64,000 bases of DNA from Persicaria tinctoria (lineage: Eukaryota; Streptophyta; Magnoliopsida; Caryophyllales; Polygonaceae), in the NCBI GenBank assembly GCA_037127255.1, contig JBANSL010000007.1:64031038-64095037 (forward strand), read 5' to 3'. Shown piece after piece: positions 11,036 to 23,743 of the stretch. Each line of letters starts with the position of its first letter. The stretch's first letter is position 1. The notes beneath the pieces were generated by a model. The model saw nothing but the letters and a program-made list of their open reading frames with translations, did no database searches and was not told the origin of the DNA. The translations under genes were made by a program, and so were the position numbers.

Positions 11036-12997
11036 CCATGGAACCTTTTAGATTGGGCTTTACACTATTCCCAACCTGCGAGATAGCTCTCGCAACTGAC
11101 TTTAAGTCAATTCGCACCACGTGAGATGCACATTTTAAATTATAACAACTTTAACGTTAAAATACTAGGTGATCATAATAACGACATTAAACCAACAAGG
11201 ACGTACAAGCACGGATATTTCAAAGGATCTTAATATCGCATGCTATTAATTTGCATGAAAGAAACAAACAGAATTTCATGCAATTTGGAAGATGAAAATG
11301 GGCAATTTTCACTTATCTCGAGTTATAAACAAATAACACATTTAATACACTATCATTATAATTAAATTAATAATTGCCCATTAATTTATACTCGTGCCAA
11401 TTTATGAATAAAGAGATAAATTACATCAAGCAGACGGATATGCAATTTACCGAAACTGGCAAGGAAATTGGCCACAGGGCCGCATTCGACAATGAAGAAT
11501 TAAAAAGGCACGTCAAAATAATCACGAAACACGCAAAGGGCGTTGAACGAAATCACTTCCTTAACTTTCGATGATCCGTTGATGACAACCAGACGAGATT
11601 TTAGCGCCTATTGGATCCAACAGAAAAAGGAATATTAATATTGATATTTTATGAAATTAACTTTACTTAACTCAATTTGAAATTGAATTAATTATATAAA
11701 GTTAAATACTATATACCAATATGAATTCCTTGGGGAGCTGGATCCGGCGTGGGTGCTTCGAGATTTCTTGGTGTCGCTGAAACGGGCAAGAATCGAATAG
11801 TTTATAAACACCGAAAGCTTAACTTAATAAATAATTAAGTTAGGGCAGAAACGGAATTAGTATAAAAATGAGGGACATTTCTGTAATTTTGACAAAAGCT
11901 TATTAAAACCCGATTGATTTCCATGGAGTTTTGCACGTACAGGGAGGAAGAGGCAGGGCGATGGGCGCAGCTCTCCTCCGGCGTCGGTGGCAGCGATCGG
12001 AGACGGAGGCTCGGCGGCGATTGACAGCGACAGGGAAGCGATCAGGGCGGCGCTCGAGCAGTGGTTGGCGGGGGCACAGCAGCGGCAATCGAAGGCGGCT
12101 CGGCGCGAGCTCAACCTTCTGTTCTCTGGGCACGGCTGCACTGCAGGGTCGGTGTCAAGGGCTCGATCGGAGGCAGCTCGACCTGGGCGTTCTCCGGGCA
12201 GGGGCTGCGGCTCGGTTGCTGGCGGTGGGGGACTCCGGGAGTCCGGCACTGGCACAGCGGTGGGCGGAGGCGGTACTGCGCTCGGCTTGGACGAATTGGG
12301 AGAGGAGAGGAAGCTGCTTGCTTGAATGATGAAAACTACCGAGGACCTCCTCTTGACTGAAATTGAAAGAGATAGGGAGGAAGAGGTTGATCCAATTGCT
12401 GAGATCTCGGATTTGGCTGAGATTGGGGATAATCCTCTTTGGATTTATCTGAACGTAGGAGGAAGAAGAAGGAAGAAAAAAACAAAATAAAATAAAATAA
12501 GAATTCCATCTTTCAAATTTGAGTTGAGAATGAAAAAAATAAAATAGGGATTTGACTATATATTATACATATGTTTGGAAACACATATATATTATATATT
12601 AGCGGAAGGAAATATAATTTAATTTAACTTTATAAATTAAATAAATTAAATGGCAAGAAGGTTTAGCGAATAAAGTTAGAATAATATAATTATTCTAATT
12701 TATATTATATATCTTGTGTGAATTTATTGGTTTCCCCAAATTCACATAGCATAATATAATATTCTGTAAAGAAATATCCCAAAATTAATTTGGGGTATTT
12801 TATTATCAGTCCAAAATTTCATTAACCCTAACAATATTGCAATTTCATTAAAGTTTGCAAGTTTATATTCTTAATGCCATAAAATTTCATGAACCCTAAT
12901 TCTTTTTAACCTTAGAAATTTGCAATGTTATATTCTCAATCCAAAATTTCATGAACCCTAAAAGAAATTGCAAATTTCATGAAAGTTTCCAATTTTA

Positions 12998-13099
12998 TGG
13001 TCGCAGTGACCATGTGCACATCTGGTCGTTGCGACCAGGTTGTAGTTTTGTGGAAAAAAATGGTCGCAACGACCATTTGGCAAATGGTCGTTGTGACCA
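12998..13099. repeat. Cluster of four TGGTCG…CGACCA palindromes
   Basis: Near-palindromic 15-mers at 12998-13012, 13023-13037, 13061-13075 and 13085-13099 (forms TGGTCGTTGCGACCA and TGGTCGCAACGACCA). Intervals are 25, 38 and 24 bp. Confidence 0.8.
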
Positions 13100-13375
13100 T
13101 GTGGCCTTGCGCTAAACGGAAAAATTCCCCTGCGCTAAACAGAAATCGTGTTTTTGTTTTCTTCCAATAGCTTCGGTTTTTTATTTACCCTAAAAATATT
13201 TTTTCCAAAGATACGTAGATATTAATTTGTTAGGAATATATTTTTCAATAAATAAATAAATTAATTAATAATTTCCATATCCATTTATCAATCATATCCG
13301 TTCAATAAATCTCAATCCAATGGTTCAAGCATGTCCTCACCTATGCATTGAAAGAAGCTAATGCCCTAGAAAGCT

Positions 13376-15500
13376 TTTCTATATATATATATACTAGGGT
13401 GGCAGACCCGTGCTACGCCCGGGACATCATTTTATATCAATTACATGACTGGTATTATACTTGGTGAATAACGCAAAAAATTAACATGGCATAAAATTTA
13501 TAATAAGGTAATGAAATATCAATAACTTATCTAGCAAATTTAAGAATAATTTTTTAATTACCCATTTTTTTATTAGCATAAGTTGCAATTGGTAAATATT
13601 TAGATATATGTGCTCTCTTGAACATATAATATAATTAAGCTTATCAATTTGCTTCAATCGAGAAATTTCTTGTATGGCGAATATTTTATTGCAATTATTT
13701 TCTCTGTTTAATTTAATTGTTATTATTTTTATAGGAAGATATTTTTTACAACTATTAATATTCTATCAATTTTCAAAATAAAAAATATCATCTTAATTTA
13801 TAGCCATTCAAAAAGATAAAAATGCACTATATATGATAGGTTTAATCTCAATTAAGATTAAATATAAAATATCATTTAGATATGATGTCCGTCCATTTAG
13901 CACAACTTAATCATCAAATTCAATTTCAAATAGTTATATTTAATAAAAAAATATAGTTTTTATATTTAATCTTTGAAAGGGGGGAAATTATTTAAATATA
14001 ATATTTAATAAAATTCTATAGAAAGCTAAAAACAAATACGTAGTGATGTGAATCGTTAACTCGCAAATAAAAGTACCAATCGAGTAAAAACACAAATATA
14101 GAGAAATTACGAGGTATATTTTGCACATAGCGTAATGTTGGACTTTAGCAAAAACAAAAGAGAGGTGGAAACTTTCTCAAATCTCCAACCTCTAACGTAC
14201 CCAGAGATAGAGTATTGAACATGAATATATAAGAGGCTATGAAAAATAAAACATTTTTTTTTCCTGAAATTTATAAAATTGAAATAGGGCATAATTCAAA
14301 CAAATTAAAAGGTTGGGGAGCTTTTATGTAATTAATCTTCTCCAACCTCTAGCCCGACAGAACGTTCCAGCAGGCTTTTCTGGCAAGGCTCGATTGCAAC
14401 TCCAACGAAGTCTAGCATCGACGAAAGATCACGAAGGTGGACTAAGGCGGCGGATACAACTTCCTGGTGGCGTGATGCTCCTCCCCGGAGATTTTAGCGG
14501 CAGCGGCGGCAACAGCTAGAAACTGGTGGGTGAGCGGCTCCGGTGAAAGTCAGGTCGAAATTAGGGATTTTTATTTTATATGCTTTTCTCAAAACTTTTT
14601 TAATGGAATTGTAGATTAAGGTTTTAGAAGACGATGAACTACATTTGGAGCTCGGAGATTGGCTTTCCATGGTGGACATGCTCCCGAAGGTTGAAAGCCC
14701 TTTTATACTTGATCTTTAAAAAACGCACGAAAGATCAAATTAAATATACCAATCTCTTCATCTCCTTCCGATGATCAGTTTTATATATTCAATTGCAAGA
14801 AACGGTGAATATATCAATCCAAACGACCCAACCTTTGGTTTTGGGGCAAAGTGAACTTGAACGAATTTGGAGCTTAATACATTGTTCAATCCAAAAATTG
14901 AACACGTTTTTGTGATATGGGTGAAGAGGAGCACTTAGTGGAGGCGTTTTGAAGTCAAAACGACGGAGAATTAAAAACTACCATTGAAGGAGCCTAGGAG
15001 CTACACAGGGTAAGGAGGAGGAAGAAGGAGGGTTCGTTCACCGAACCGGTTTTCTATTTTTTTTAAATTTGGTTTGGATCGGTTCAACCGGTTCAACACA
15101 ATAAAATCCTTAGGTTAACATATGTGTGACATACTATATAGATAAATAAATACCATAAGAGATAAATTCATGTATATATATACCCTTTTTTAAAAAAAAA
15201 GATTACAATATGTGGTTTTATTTAAATAAATTACACATAACATGAAAATTTTAAAAAAAATTACACATAACAAATATAAGAAAATTTAAGAGGAAATAAA
15301 AAATTTACAAAATGTGTTTAGATTGTACCTAATGGGATTTGAACTCAAGACCTCATGTATACTAAACAATTCTCCTAACCATTGAGCTATGTAAGTATTT
15401 TTGATATTTCATTGAATAAAAACAAAAAAAAGTATAAAAGATGAATCATTAAATGAATGGCATTAAATTGTAGGTGAACACAACTTTTTATGTTATATAG
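13376..15500. other. AT-rich region with repeat ends
   Basis: Opens with a TA tract and 'ggcagacccgtgctacgccc', a short GC-rich end motif seen in several dispersed plant repeats (compare 39875-39900). No gene is supported. A GC-richer patch at 14340-14520 has only short frames. A tRNA-like sequence lies at 15327-15397. Confidence 0.4.
15327..15397 (-). pseudogene. tRNA-like sequence (A and B boxes)
   Basis: On the minus strand the sequence contains TAGCTCAATGGTTAGGAG (A-box/D-arm-like) and GAGTTCAAATCCC (B-box/T-arm-like) at tRNA spacing. The acceptor stem is not well paired, so it is a tRNA pseudogene or a SINE head. Confidence 0.45.
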
Positions 15501-15511
15501 ATACTAGTATT

Positions 15512-16287
15512 CGGTACCCGCCCGCTGTGCGGTTTTTTAATAAATTTTATTATATATATATAAAACATCTTTGAATTAATATAAATTCCTACTCTATATA
15601 AAGTAAATTTATAATTTTCAGTTCTGTTATGTTTTTGAGAATGTAAACATTTTTTAATCTACATTAATCATATTTGTTTAGCCTGAAATGGGCTCTGGTA
15701 CGATTAGTATACGTGACATTTTCTGGATTAAAATGGTGTTATTTTTTATACGTGTCATATTCTGAATTAAAATAGTATTATCTTTTTTAGTCACATCAAT
15801 TAATCAGCCAATATAGTTATGTAAAAACTTATCTCTTTATATCAAACAATCTATCCAACATAACCTTATATCTTAATTAGGTAAAAAAAAAACTTATCAT
15901 TTTAGATAAATTTTAATTAGATATCAAAGTAGAGTTTTTAGCATGCCTAATCCATAGTAAATTTTCAAACAATTCATCTGCTTATTCAATCAATTTTCCC
16001 TTGATCGATTTAGATATAATATTTTGCATCAACTCCTTCCACCTTCGTTGATGAATTTAATTTCAACTTTGATATAATATTTTTCTAATAAATTTATATT
16101 GTAAGGTATAAATCGGTAGCATCATCTTAATCATATAATTAAATCGTAACCCCAAGTTATTTTTTTCTAAAATTTGATATTATTTCTCAATTTGATGTAT
16201 TTACTTTATATGGAGTAGTAATTTATATTAATTTAAAATTGTTTTATATAATAAAATTTATTAAAAAATCGCACTGCGGGCTAGTAA
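15512..16287. mobile_element. Inverted-repeat MITE-like element
   Basis: The left end has 'gcccgctgtgcggttttt' followed by 'aataaattttattatata'. The right end read in reverse complement has 'gcccgcagtgcgattttt' and the same AT phrase. The arms match for roughly 45 bp. The right end plus about 80 bp of its interior is repeated again at about 16290-16385. No coding capacity. Confidence 0.65.
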
Positions 16288-16611
16288 TAAATTTATTTTA
16301 TTTTTATATTTACTTTATATGGATTAGTAATTTATATAAATTCAAAGTTGTTTCATATAATAAAATTTATTAAAAAAATTGCACAACACTAAAATGAAGG
16401 CCTTAAAACGGTTTATGATGTGATCCGCATACGTAACATTTGCTGGATTAAATTGTGTTTTTTTATACATGTAATATTCATTTAGATTGAGCAACATTAT
16501 ATGATTAAGAAGTAAGATTTTTTTTTAATTAGAGTATCAAATTAAACTTAAGAAAATTTCGTGGTCGCGAGGTCGCTCCAACGGCCTCTGTTTTAGTATT
16601 ATATATATATA

Positions 16612-19215
16612 TATAGAGAGAGGGAGGGTTCAAGTGAGAAGTATTTCTTCCGGTGAGAAGGAAATAAACATCCTAATTGGCTGAAAAATCGAATTAAAAG
16701 AAATACAAAAATAAAACATAAAATAAAGAAGTAATCCCCCCACGCGCTTCATTCTACTGTGCTGCTCCTGCTTCGCGACCGCTCGTCGTCCTACGCTTCT
16801 CATGGTCGTCATCTGCCTCCTCCATCCACTCCTCTATGTCGATCTCTATCAAGGTGAGGCTGCTAACCTCAGCTTTCGATCCCACCTTGCTTCTTCGATC
16901 TCCTCCCTCTCCTTCCTCCCCTTCTCATGACCTTCGTTGTTTCGTCCCGTCCGGGGCACCACTCTATGCTCTCGATCTCCGATTTCACCTTTTAGGACGA
17001 CTCAGCCAACGCCTCTCCGTTCACCTCGAAGACCTTCCCGTCCAAGCTCCTCAATTCCACAGTCCTCGCTGAAGAATCCGCCGTCGCCGAGGATCGATCT
17101 CCGCCGCCGCCGCCACCTGGTTAGGATCTAGGTTTGAAGGACTAACTGTATTGACTTGGTTGCTCTTGAAGATCCTAAGCCTAGAACTCATATTCACTGA
17201 GCATCTTCTCAAATCTATAAATTTTGTGTTTTTTGTTTTCTTTTTTTGGCTATGGCGAGTTGGATGCAACCGAGGGACAAATCTATAAATTTTATGTTCT
17301 TTGTTTTCTTTCAATCAAATAAGTAGCTATCTTTTAAACTAAAGTGACGTGTTCCAAGCTTTTTTATTAGATTAATGAGATGTTGGATGTCTTGTAACAA
17401 GTGAACTCTTCATTGTTCACTCTATTTAATATCCATAGAGCTGACGTAACTCAAGGAATTCAAAACGTGATATATACTGTTTCACAAACTTGGATTTGGT
17501 ACTCTTCATTACACAATGTCTTTTTAAAAAAAATTATAATAAAGTAGAGAAAAATAATATGAATTTAGATGTAAATAGAAGTGGTTTATCAATTTTATAG
17601 CAATTGGTTCAGCACATATATAGAGAGTGATTCAGTGATTCAGTGACTAAATACGTTGGTTCAGTGACTAAATAGAGTGTGGTTCAGTGACCGAATAGAG
17701 TGTCATGCATTGAACGAATAGAGAGTGGTTCAACGACCGAATAAAGTGTGGTTCATTGATCACTTCTTTATAGCTTCATAGCTTGATGAACCGCTTCTTG
17801 ATAAAACCACTTCTTTATAGCTTGATGAACCACTTCTTGATAACTTAATGAACCACTTCTTATAGGCTCATGAACCACTTATTAATAACTTGATGAACCA
17901 TTTCTTAATCACTTGATGAATCAATTCTTCATAACTTCTTTAAAGCTTTATAAACCATTTCTTGATAACTCGATGAACCTCTTCTTATAGGCCCATGAAC
18001 CACTTCTTTATAGCTTGATAAACTACTTCTTAATAACTCGATGAACCACTTCTTTATAGCTTGATGAAACCACTTCTTATAGGCCCATGAACCACTTCTT
18101 TATAAATTGATAAACCACTTATTGATAACTTGATGAACCACTTCGTGATAACATCTTTATAGGTTGATGAACCACTTCTTTATAGCTTCATGAAACACTT
18201 CTTTATACCTTGATGAACCACTTTTTGATAACTTGATGAACTACTTCCTTATAGCTTCATAAATCACTTCTTTATAGCTTGATAAATCACTTCATGATAA
18301 CTTGATTTACCACTTATTATAGGCCCATTAACCATTTCTTTATAGCTTGATGAATCACTTCTTGATAATTTGATGAACCAATTCTTATAGCTTTATAGAG
18401 GTTGGTTCAGGGACTAAATAGAGGTTGATTTAGTGACTAAATAGAGGTTGGTTCAGTGACTAAAATAGAGGTTGGTTCAGTGACTAAATAGGTTGGTTCA
18501 GTGACTAAATAGAGGTTGGTTCGGTGACTAAATAGAGGTTGGTATAGTGACTAAATAAAGGTTGGTTCGGTGACTAAATAGAGGTTGGTTCGGTGACTAA
18601 ATAGAGGTTGGTTTAGTGATGAACCACTGTGAATAAAATTTTTGAACCACTGTGAATAAAATTGCTGAATCAATGTGAATAAAATTGCCGAAACACTATG
18701 AATAAAAATGCTGAACCAATGTGAATAAAATTGCTGAACCACTATGAATAAAATTGCTGAACCACTATGAATAAAATTGCTGAACCACTATGAATAAAAT
18801 TGTTGAACCACTTCTTGTCAATTTGTTTTTTCAACAAAACATATACAAAGTGGGTGTCTATGTGTAGATAAAATTAAATTACACCCAAATATATATTTTT
18901 TATATTTTTTTAACAAGTGAAAATGTCAAAAATTGATTTTTAAAAATTCATATGGTACTTTTTCTAATTAATTATTGTGGTTGCTAATTAGATGGGAGGC
19001 GCGTTGCACATTTTGCTCTACATTAGTGTGAGGCGCGTGTGCACACGCTTGCATGTGAGAGTGGTGGAGCATGTGCGTCAGATTTTGGGGCTTAATTTGG
19101 AGAGTTACGCGCGCCACTGGCAAGAATTTTTTGGAATTAATTTATTATAAATGGACCATGAGATTCCTTCTTTCCTTCTCATTTTTGGTGACCTTTGCAC
19201 CTGAACCCAACCCTA
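16612..19215. mobile_element. 2.6 kb non-autonomous repeat with inverted ends beside TA tracts
   Basis: The left end (about 16612, after a TA tract) reads 'gagggagggttcaagtgaga'. The right end in reverse complement reads 'tagggttgggttcaggtg', followed by 'aaatgagaaggaaag'; the left also has 'gtgagaaggaaat'. A TA tract follows the right end. Inside are a GC-rich patch (16740-17130) with a proline-rich frame, possibly a captured exon, and a long tandem-repeat zone. A truncated inverted copy lies at 269-690. Class is undecided (MULE-like or Helitron-like). Confidence 0.5.
17620..18800. repeat. Tandem-repeat zone of 'gaaccacttctt' and 'ggttcagtgacta' units
   Basis: Three blocks lie in order: units like 'cttgatgaaccacttcttta' (17760-18390), units like 'agaggttggttcagtgacta' (18395-18615), and units like 'gaaccactatgaataaaatt' (18615-18800). 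All share a GAACCAC or GGTTCA core, one inverted relative to the other. Confidence 0.85.
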
Positions 19216-19275
19216 TATATATATATATATATAGGGTGGGTCGGGTGTTATCACCCCTTATGGTGTTAAATGTTA

Positions 19276-19518
19276 CTCCCTTCGTTCGGCAAAACTTGTC
19301 ATTTTAGCTTATTTCACAAGTTTTAAGCCAATTAACAAATGTACTAATTTACCCTCAATTATTAACCTCCTTTTTTACTTTATCAAAAACTACAACTAAC
19401 AAACCATCAATCACATCAAGGGCGTTTTTGTAAAGTAAATGGCAAAATACCTAAAATGACAAGTTTTTTTGAACAAAACTAACGCCCTAAAATGACAAGT
19501 TTTGCCGAACGGAGGGAG
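19276..19518. mobile_element. Stowaway-type MITE 1 (243 bp)
   Basis: Starts CTCCCTTCGTTCGGCAAAAC and ends with its reverse complement (…GTTTTGCCGAACGGAGGGAG), flanked by TA on both sides. It has the Stowaway (Tc1/mariner) TIR style and a TA target duplication. Confidence 0.9.
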
Positions 19519-19661
19519 TAACAAATTTGGACGGTTGATTGAGTTAGAATGGAGGGTGTAGATAAATTGGGATATTTACCTTTTTTAATTAGAAAAGGTT
19601 GGGCCCCACGTGTTTACAATTCTAGTTCCTATTCTCGGGCGCGTGTGTATCATTTTTTGAG

Positions 19662-20382
19662 GGGTAAATTGCAAAAAATAACACGAATTTTAGGGGTGGT
19701 TGCGTTCGGTGACACCAACTTTCAAAAATTCTATAATAATCACCAACTTTGAAGGTGGTTGTGGTTAGTAGCACAACCATTTTATTTTAAAAGTGCACCC
19801 CTTATTAACATTTTGTTTACAAAAAAATCACATTTTTCCATTGTTTTTTTAAACCCACTCACAATTTTTTTTTAAAATATTCATGTTTATAAACTCAATT
19901 TCAATTTTTCAAAAAACATCATGTTTTTGAAAAATATAATTGTGATATTAATTGATATCTTTTTAAGACACTCATTTTTTATTTTAAAGACATTACTTAT
20001 TATTTAATTTTTTTGAAAAAAACTGAGTTTATGGAGAAAATAAAATTAGTTCTTTTTTTAACCGGGTGTAAATAATGAGTGTATTCTTTTAAGAAAACAA
20101 GAGGAAAGGTAGTGTTTTATAAAACAAATTATATTTTTTTAAATTAAAAATGAAAATGGATTATTTTTTAAAATGAAATATGGGCATTTTTTTAAATTGA
20201 AAATTGGATGATTCTTTTTCTACAAAGAATGTTAATAAGAGGTGATATTTCAAAAAAAAAATATTAGATGTGCCACTTATTGCAACCAGAACCAAAGTTG
20301 GTGATTATTTTTGAAATTCAGAAAGTTCATGCTATTAAACGCAACTACCCCTAAAGTTCATGCTATTTTTCAATATTTGTCC
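19662..20382. mobile_element. MULE-type MITE with 9-bp TSD (721 bp)
   Basis: The TSD TTTTTTGAG is at 19653-19661 and 20383-20391. The left end starts GGGTAAATTGCAAAAAATA and reaches TTTAGGGGTGGTTGCG. The right end in reverse complement starts GGACAAATATTGAAAAATA and reaches TTTAGGGGTAGTTGCG. Inside is only AT-rich sequence. Long TIRs and a 9-bp TSD point to Mutator-type mobilisation. Confidence 0.8.
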
Positions 20383-20542
20383 TTTTTTGAGTGGGAAGTT
20401 ATTGTTTTTGATAAGTTTTTTTTTTTGAGTGGGAAGTTATGGAATTTTTTTCCAAAATATTCACAAAAAAATAAATAATTAACAAAATATTCAAACTTTT
20501 AAAATATTTACAAAAATATTCATTTTTTGCAGGTCTTTCAGA

Positions 20543-20726
20543 AAAACGCGGTCTGAGACCGCGTTTTATTAAGAAGGTGAAAATTTTGAAATTGAAGGAA
20601 AAAGAGACAAAAAATTAACATAAAAACGCGGTCTCATACCGCGTTTTTATTGTTAATTTTATTTCGGGGTAAATTATGTAATTTTTTAATTTCTTTACAA
20701 AAAATTAACATAAAAACGCGGTCTCA
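20543..20726. repeat. AAAACGCGGTCT palindromes, three copies
   Basis: 20543-20567 is AAAACGCGGTCT, one G, then its exact reverse complement. 20621-20649 has 12-bp arms (TAAAAACGCGGT) around CTCAT. 20711-20726 is a half copy, preceded by the same 'acaaaaaattaacat' phrase as the second copy. Confidence 0.9.
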
Positions 20727-21230
20727 GCCGCCGGAGGAAGGAACGATGCCGGAGGAGGAAGGAGGAGAAGCCGGAAGAAGGAGGGGCGCCGGATCCCGCT
20801 GGAAGGAGAGGCCGGAGGAAGGATGTGGCCGGGAAGGAAGAGAAAGAGAGAGGGCGTCGGGGTCGGAGTTCGACGGAGGAAGAAGGAGGAGGCGCGAGAG
20901 GAGGAAGGAGGAGGCTATTGTCGAGTACCTGGGACGACGGCTGGTGGCGCTCGAGAGGGTTCTGCGCCGCCTGCTCGCCTCCTCTCTCCTCTTCCGCGGG
21001 CGCTCGAGAGGTCGGAGGTCGCCTCCGGTGGCTGCTCGAAAATCGCCTCCTCTCTCCTCCTTCCCAGCGACCTCCGGGCTCCGATCTCTCTCCTTCAAGC
21101 GAGATTCGGCGCCTCCACCCTCCTCCCGCCTCTCCTCCCTCCTCCGGCGCCGTTCTTTCCTCCTTCGGGCGTCCAGCGGTGGAGCTCCATGTTTAACCGT
21201 CTGGCCGTCTTCCCTTTTCCTCAATAATCC
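20727..21230. other. GC-rich, purine-biased block with unreliable frames
   Basis: Frames are open on both strands simply because GGA/GAA and CTC/TCC words dominate; the translations are Arg/Glu/Gly- or Ser/Pro/Leu-rich low complexity. It could be a captured UTR or first exon. I do not call a protein. Confidence 0.4.
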
Positions 21231-21279
21231 CATCCCATATAATCCCATATATGAATACACTATTTTTATTTAGTTGAAT

Positions 21280-22040
21280 AATCCGTATATTGATACATTC
21301 CCAAACAGAATAATCCATATACTGATGAATAATTACTATCAACTTAGCGAATAATTGTAAAAATTGACTAACATTTTTACAAGTTTTGAATATTAAATCT
21401 AAATTACAACTTCCAATTATTCACGAATAATTACTATTAATTTAGCGAATAATTTCAACATATGAATAATTCATGCTAGTTCATACAATCATGACAAACC
21501 TAGAATCAAACTTTAACCACGGCTTAGCGAATAATTATTATCAATTTAGTGAATACTTATTATCAACTTAGCGAATAGTTGGAAAATAAACTCATATTTT
21601 TGCAAGTTTTGAATATATATCAAATCTAAAACTGCCCCTCATCGACAAATAATTACTATCAACTTAGCGAATAATTTCTACATACGGATAATTCATGCTT
21701 GTTCATAAAAAAACCACGACAAACCTAGAATCAAACTCCAACCACGACTTAGCGAATAATTACTATCAATTTAACGAATAATTACTATCAATTTAGCGAA
21801 TAATTAGTATCAACTTAACGAATAGTTGTAAAATTGTCTCACACTTTTGCAAGTTTTGAATATCAAATCTAAAACTCTCCATTACCCATGAATAATTACT
21901 ATCGACTTAGAGAATAATTTCTACATACGAATAATTCATGCTAGTTCATAAAACAACCACGACAAACCTAGAATCAAACTCCAACCACACGACTTAACGA
22001 ATAATTACTACCAATTTAGCGAATAATTGTAAAATTGATC
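21280..22040. repeat. 240-bp tandem array built on 'gaataattactatcaa'
   Basis: Three diverged long units (about 21340-21590, 21590-21830, 21830-22040) each contain 'tttgcaagttttgaatat', 'cgaataattactatcaactt' and 'cgacaaacctagaatcaaac'. Shorter internal repeats of 'ttagcgaataatt' lie within them. Confidence 0.8.
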
Positions 22041-22055
22041 CAAACATATTGTACA

Positions 22056-23124
22056 TAGGGCTGATCAACCGGTCTGGACCGGAATTTTTGAAAACATGGA
22101 CCGCGGATCGGACCGGAACCGAGAAATATGGTCCCGGGTTTTCCAGTCCGCGGACCGGAAAGACCGGTTGGACCAGATCATCCTTGTAGCTGCCTCCCTA
22201 TTTTTCTGTTTTACTATTTTTTATATAATTTCCCGTTGCAGCAATACAAATTACAACAAAGCAATACTAAATTCTTTGCAATCTTTAACTTAATCACACA
22301 ATAACCTATCCAAACCAAGTAAAAAACAACAATCACTATGACTTCCTTGAACTGATTCAAACAAACCCAACCAAACATCTTAAAATTTCTCTAACCCTAG
22401 ATCTTAAAAATATCTATAATTTCTCCAAATCTAGACTGAAATCCGATCTAGATTTCTGAAAACAATCAACCCTATATCTAAAAGTGAAAAGAGGGGGAAG
22501 AAGAACACTTGTTGCGGGCTACTGGCTACTACGGATGGTGAGCACTGGATGGAGGGAGGAGGGCCGACTGACGAGCTGACCGCCTTCGGGATGGAGGGGA
22601 GAGGGTCTTCGCCGATGAACTGGGCCACCGATTCGCTGAGGAGTAGAGAGGCTGAGCGCCTAAGCCTGAGCGAGAGAGATGAACGGAAGAAGGAGCCATG
22701 GGAAGCGCCGCGAAGAATAGATGATACTTCTGAGAGGACCGCCGAGGTCCGAGAGCCGCCGAGATCCGCCGAGAGCCGAGGTGTGAGAGCCGAGAAGTCG
22801 AGAACCGCCTGGACCCTGGAGGCTGGAGAATGGAGATGATACTTCTGAGTTCTGAACTAATCGATAGAAGACAATGAAGAAGGAGGCTGGAGAAGCGCGG
22901 CGCAGCTCTAAAATAGGGTTTAGTCTTTTTTTTTTTTTATAATAAAAACAGATTCCGGTCCGGACCGGAAATTCCGGTCTGGTCCCGGGTTTGGACCGGA
23001 ACCCGGATTTGACAATATGTTGGACCACGGATCAGACCGTAATGTTCCGGTCCGATCCAAAGACCGTAAATTCCGGTCCGGTCCCGGTCCGATTCCGGTC
23101 CGATCCATATTTTGCCCAGTCCTA
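22056..23124. mobile_element. hAT-type element with perfect 8-bp TSD (1069 bp)
   Basis: The TSD ATTGTACA is at 22048-22055 and 23125-23132. Ends are TAGGGCTGATCAACCGGTC and, in reverse complement, TAGGACTGGGCAAAATATGG. Subterminal regions are dense in CCGGTCCGGACCGG-type palindromic words. The interior has a GC-rich patch (22540-22900) of no recognised coding value. No transposase. Confidence 0.85.
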
Positions 23125-23132
23125 ATTGTACA

Positions 23133-23743
23133 TGAGGGCAATTAATCCAAACATAATTAAATCCAAGGGTTTTAATATCCACCATTCATCCATCAACATC
23201 AATAATTGCATAATTACAACTGAATAATTGTTGTGAAACGTCGAACCTAGCTATCAACTGATAATGATGTTTTCTAAACAAATACCTGAATTTATCGATT
23301 ACAATCTTCCAAACATCGTGTCAAACAATCGTTTATCTTTTAATTGATCATGATCTTTAACGTTGTAATCATTATTAGAAACTTATAAATACACTTACGT
23401 TTTCTCCTTAGAAATCAAATTCGAATCGGTTTGACCCTTAACAAGAATCCAAGCACCCGGGCATATCCATCTCTCGAATCGGCATAGTTGGTCGCCCTTT
23501 ATTTTATTTTTATTTTTTTGAGCATCTAATTTAGTAAAAGTTTTTTCAATAAAAATTAGAATAAAAAAAATGGGGCCTACTGTTTCACTTATGCGTATAG
23601 CCCGGTAGTTATAGATTTTTACTGTGCTTAATTAGCCACAGACGCGCACAAATACGGGAGTAGAGTGGGTAATGGCCTGGGTCCCAGCGTTTTTAATTAA
23701 AGAAAATTCTAAAATTGTGGTTTAATCTACACCCTTAAATCTA
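23133..23743. other. Spacer, nothing recognised
   Basis: AT-rich sequence between the hAT element and the MULE. No frame of note. Confidence 0.4.

Larger units (their letters stand above)
10099..13375 (+). mobile_element. Probable gypsy LTR region
   Basis: Starts with TGTAACACCCCC, a common 5' end of plant gypsy LTRs. It includes a 55-bp tandem array (10816-11035), a GC-rich block (11930-12330) where frames are open on both strands, and an AT-rich tail with four short palindromes (12998-13099). I could not locate a matching second LTR, a PBS or internal genes, so it may be a solo or truncated LTR. The right edge is a guess, set by the TA tract and different sequence at 13376. Confidence 0.45.

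Noticed and set aside
11857..12360. Frames of 76-132 codons on both strands in the LTR-like region
   Set aside because: Same composition effect; all overlap each other and none shows a known motif.
20650..21273. Overlapping 130-207 codon frames on both strands
   Set aside because: GC-rich purine/pyrimidine-biased sequence gives open frames by composition; residues are low complexity and no domain is visible.
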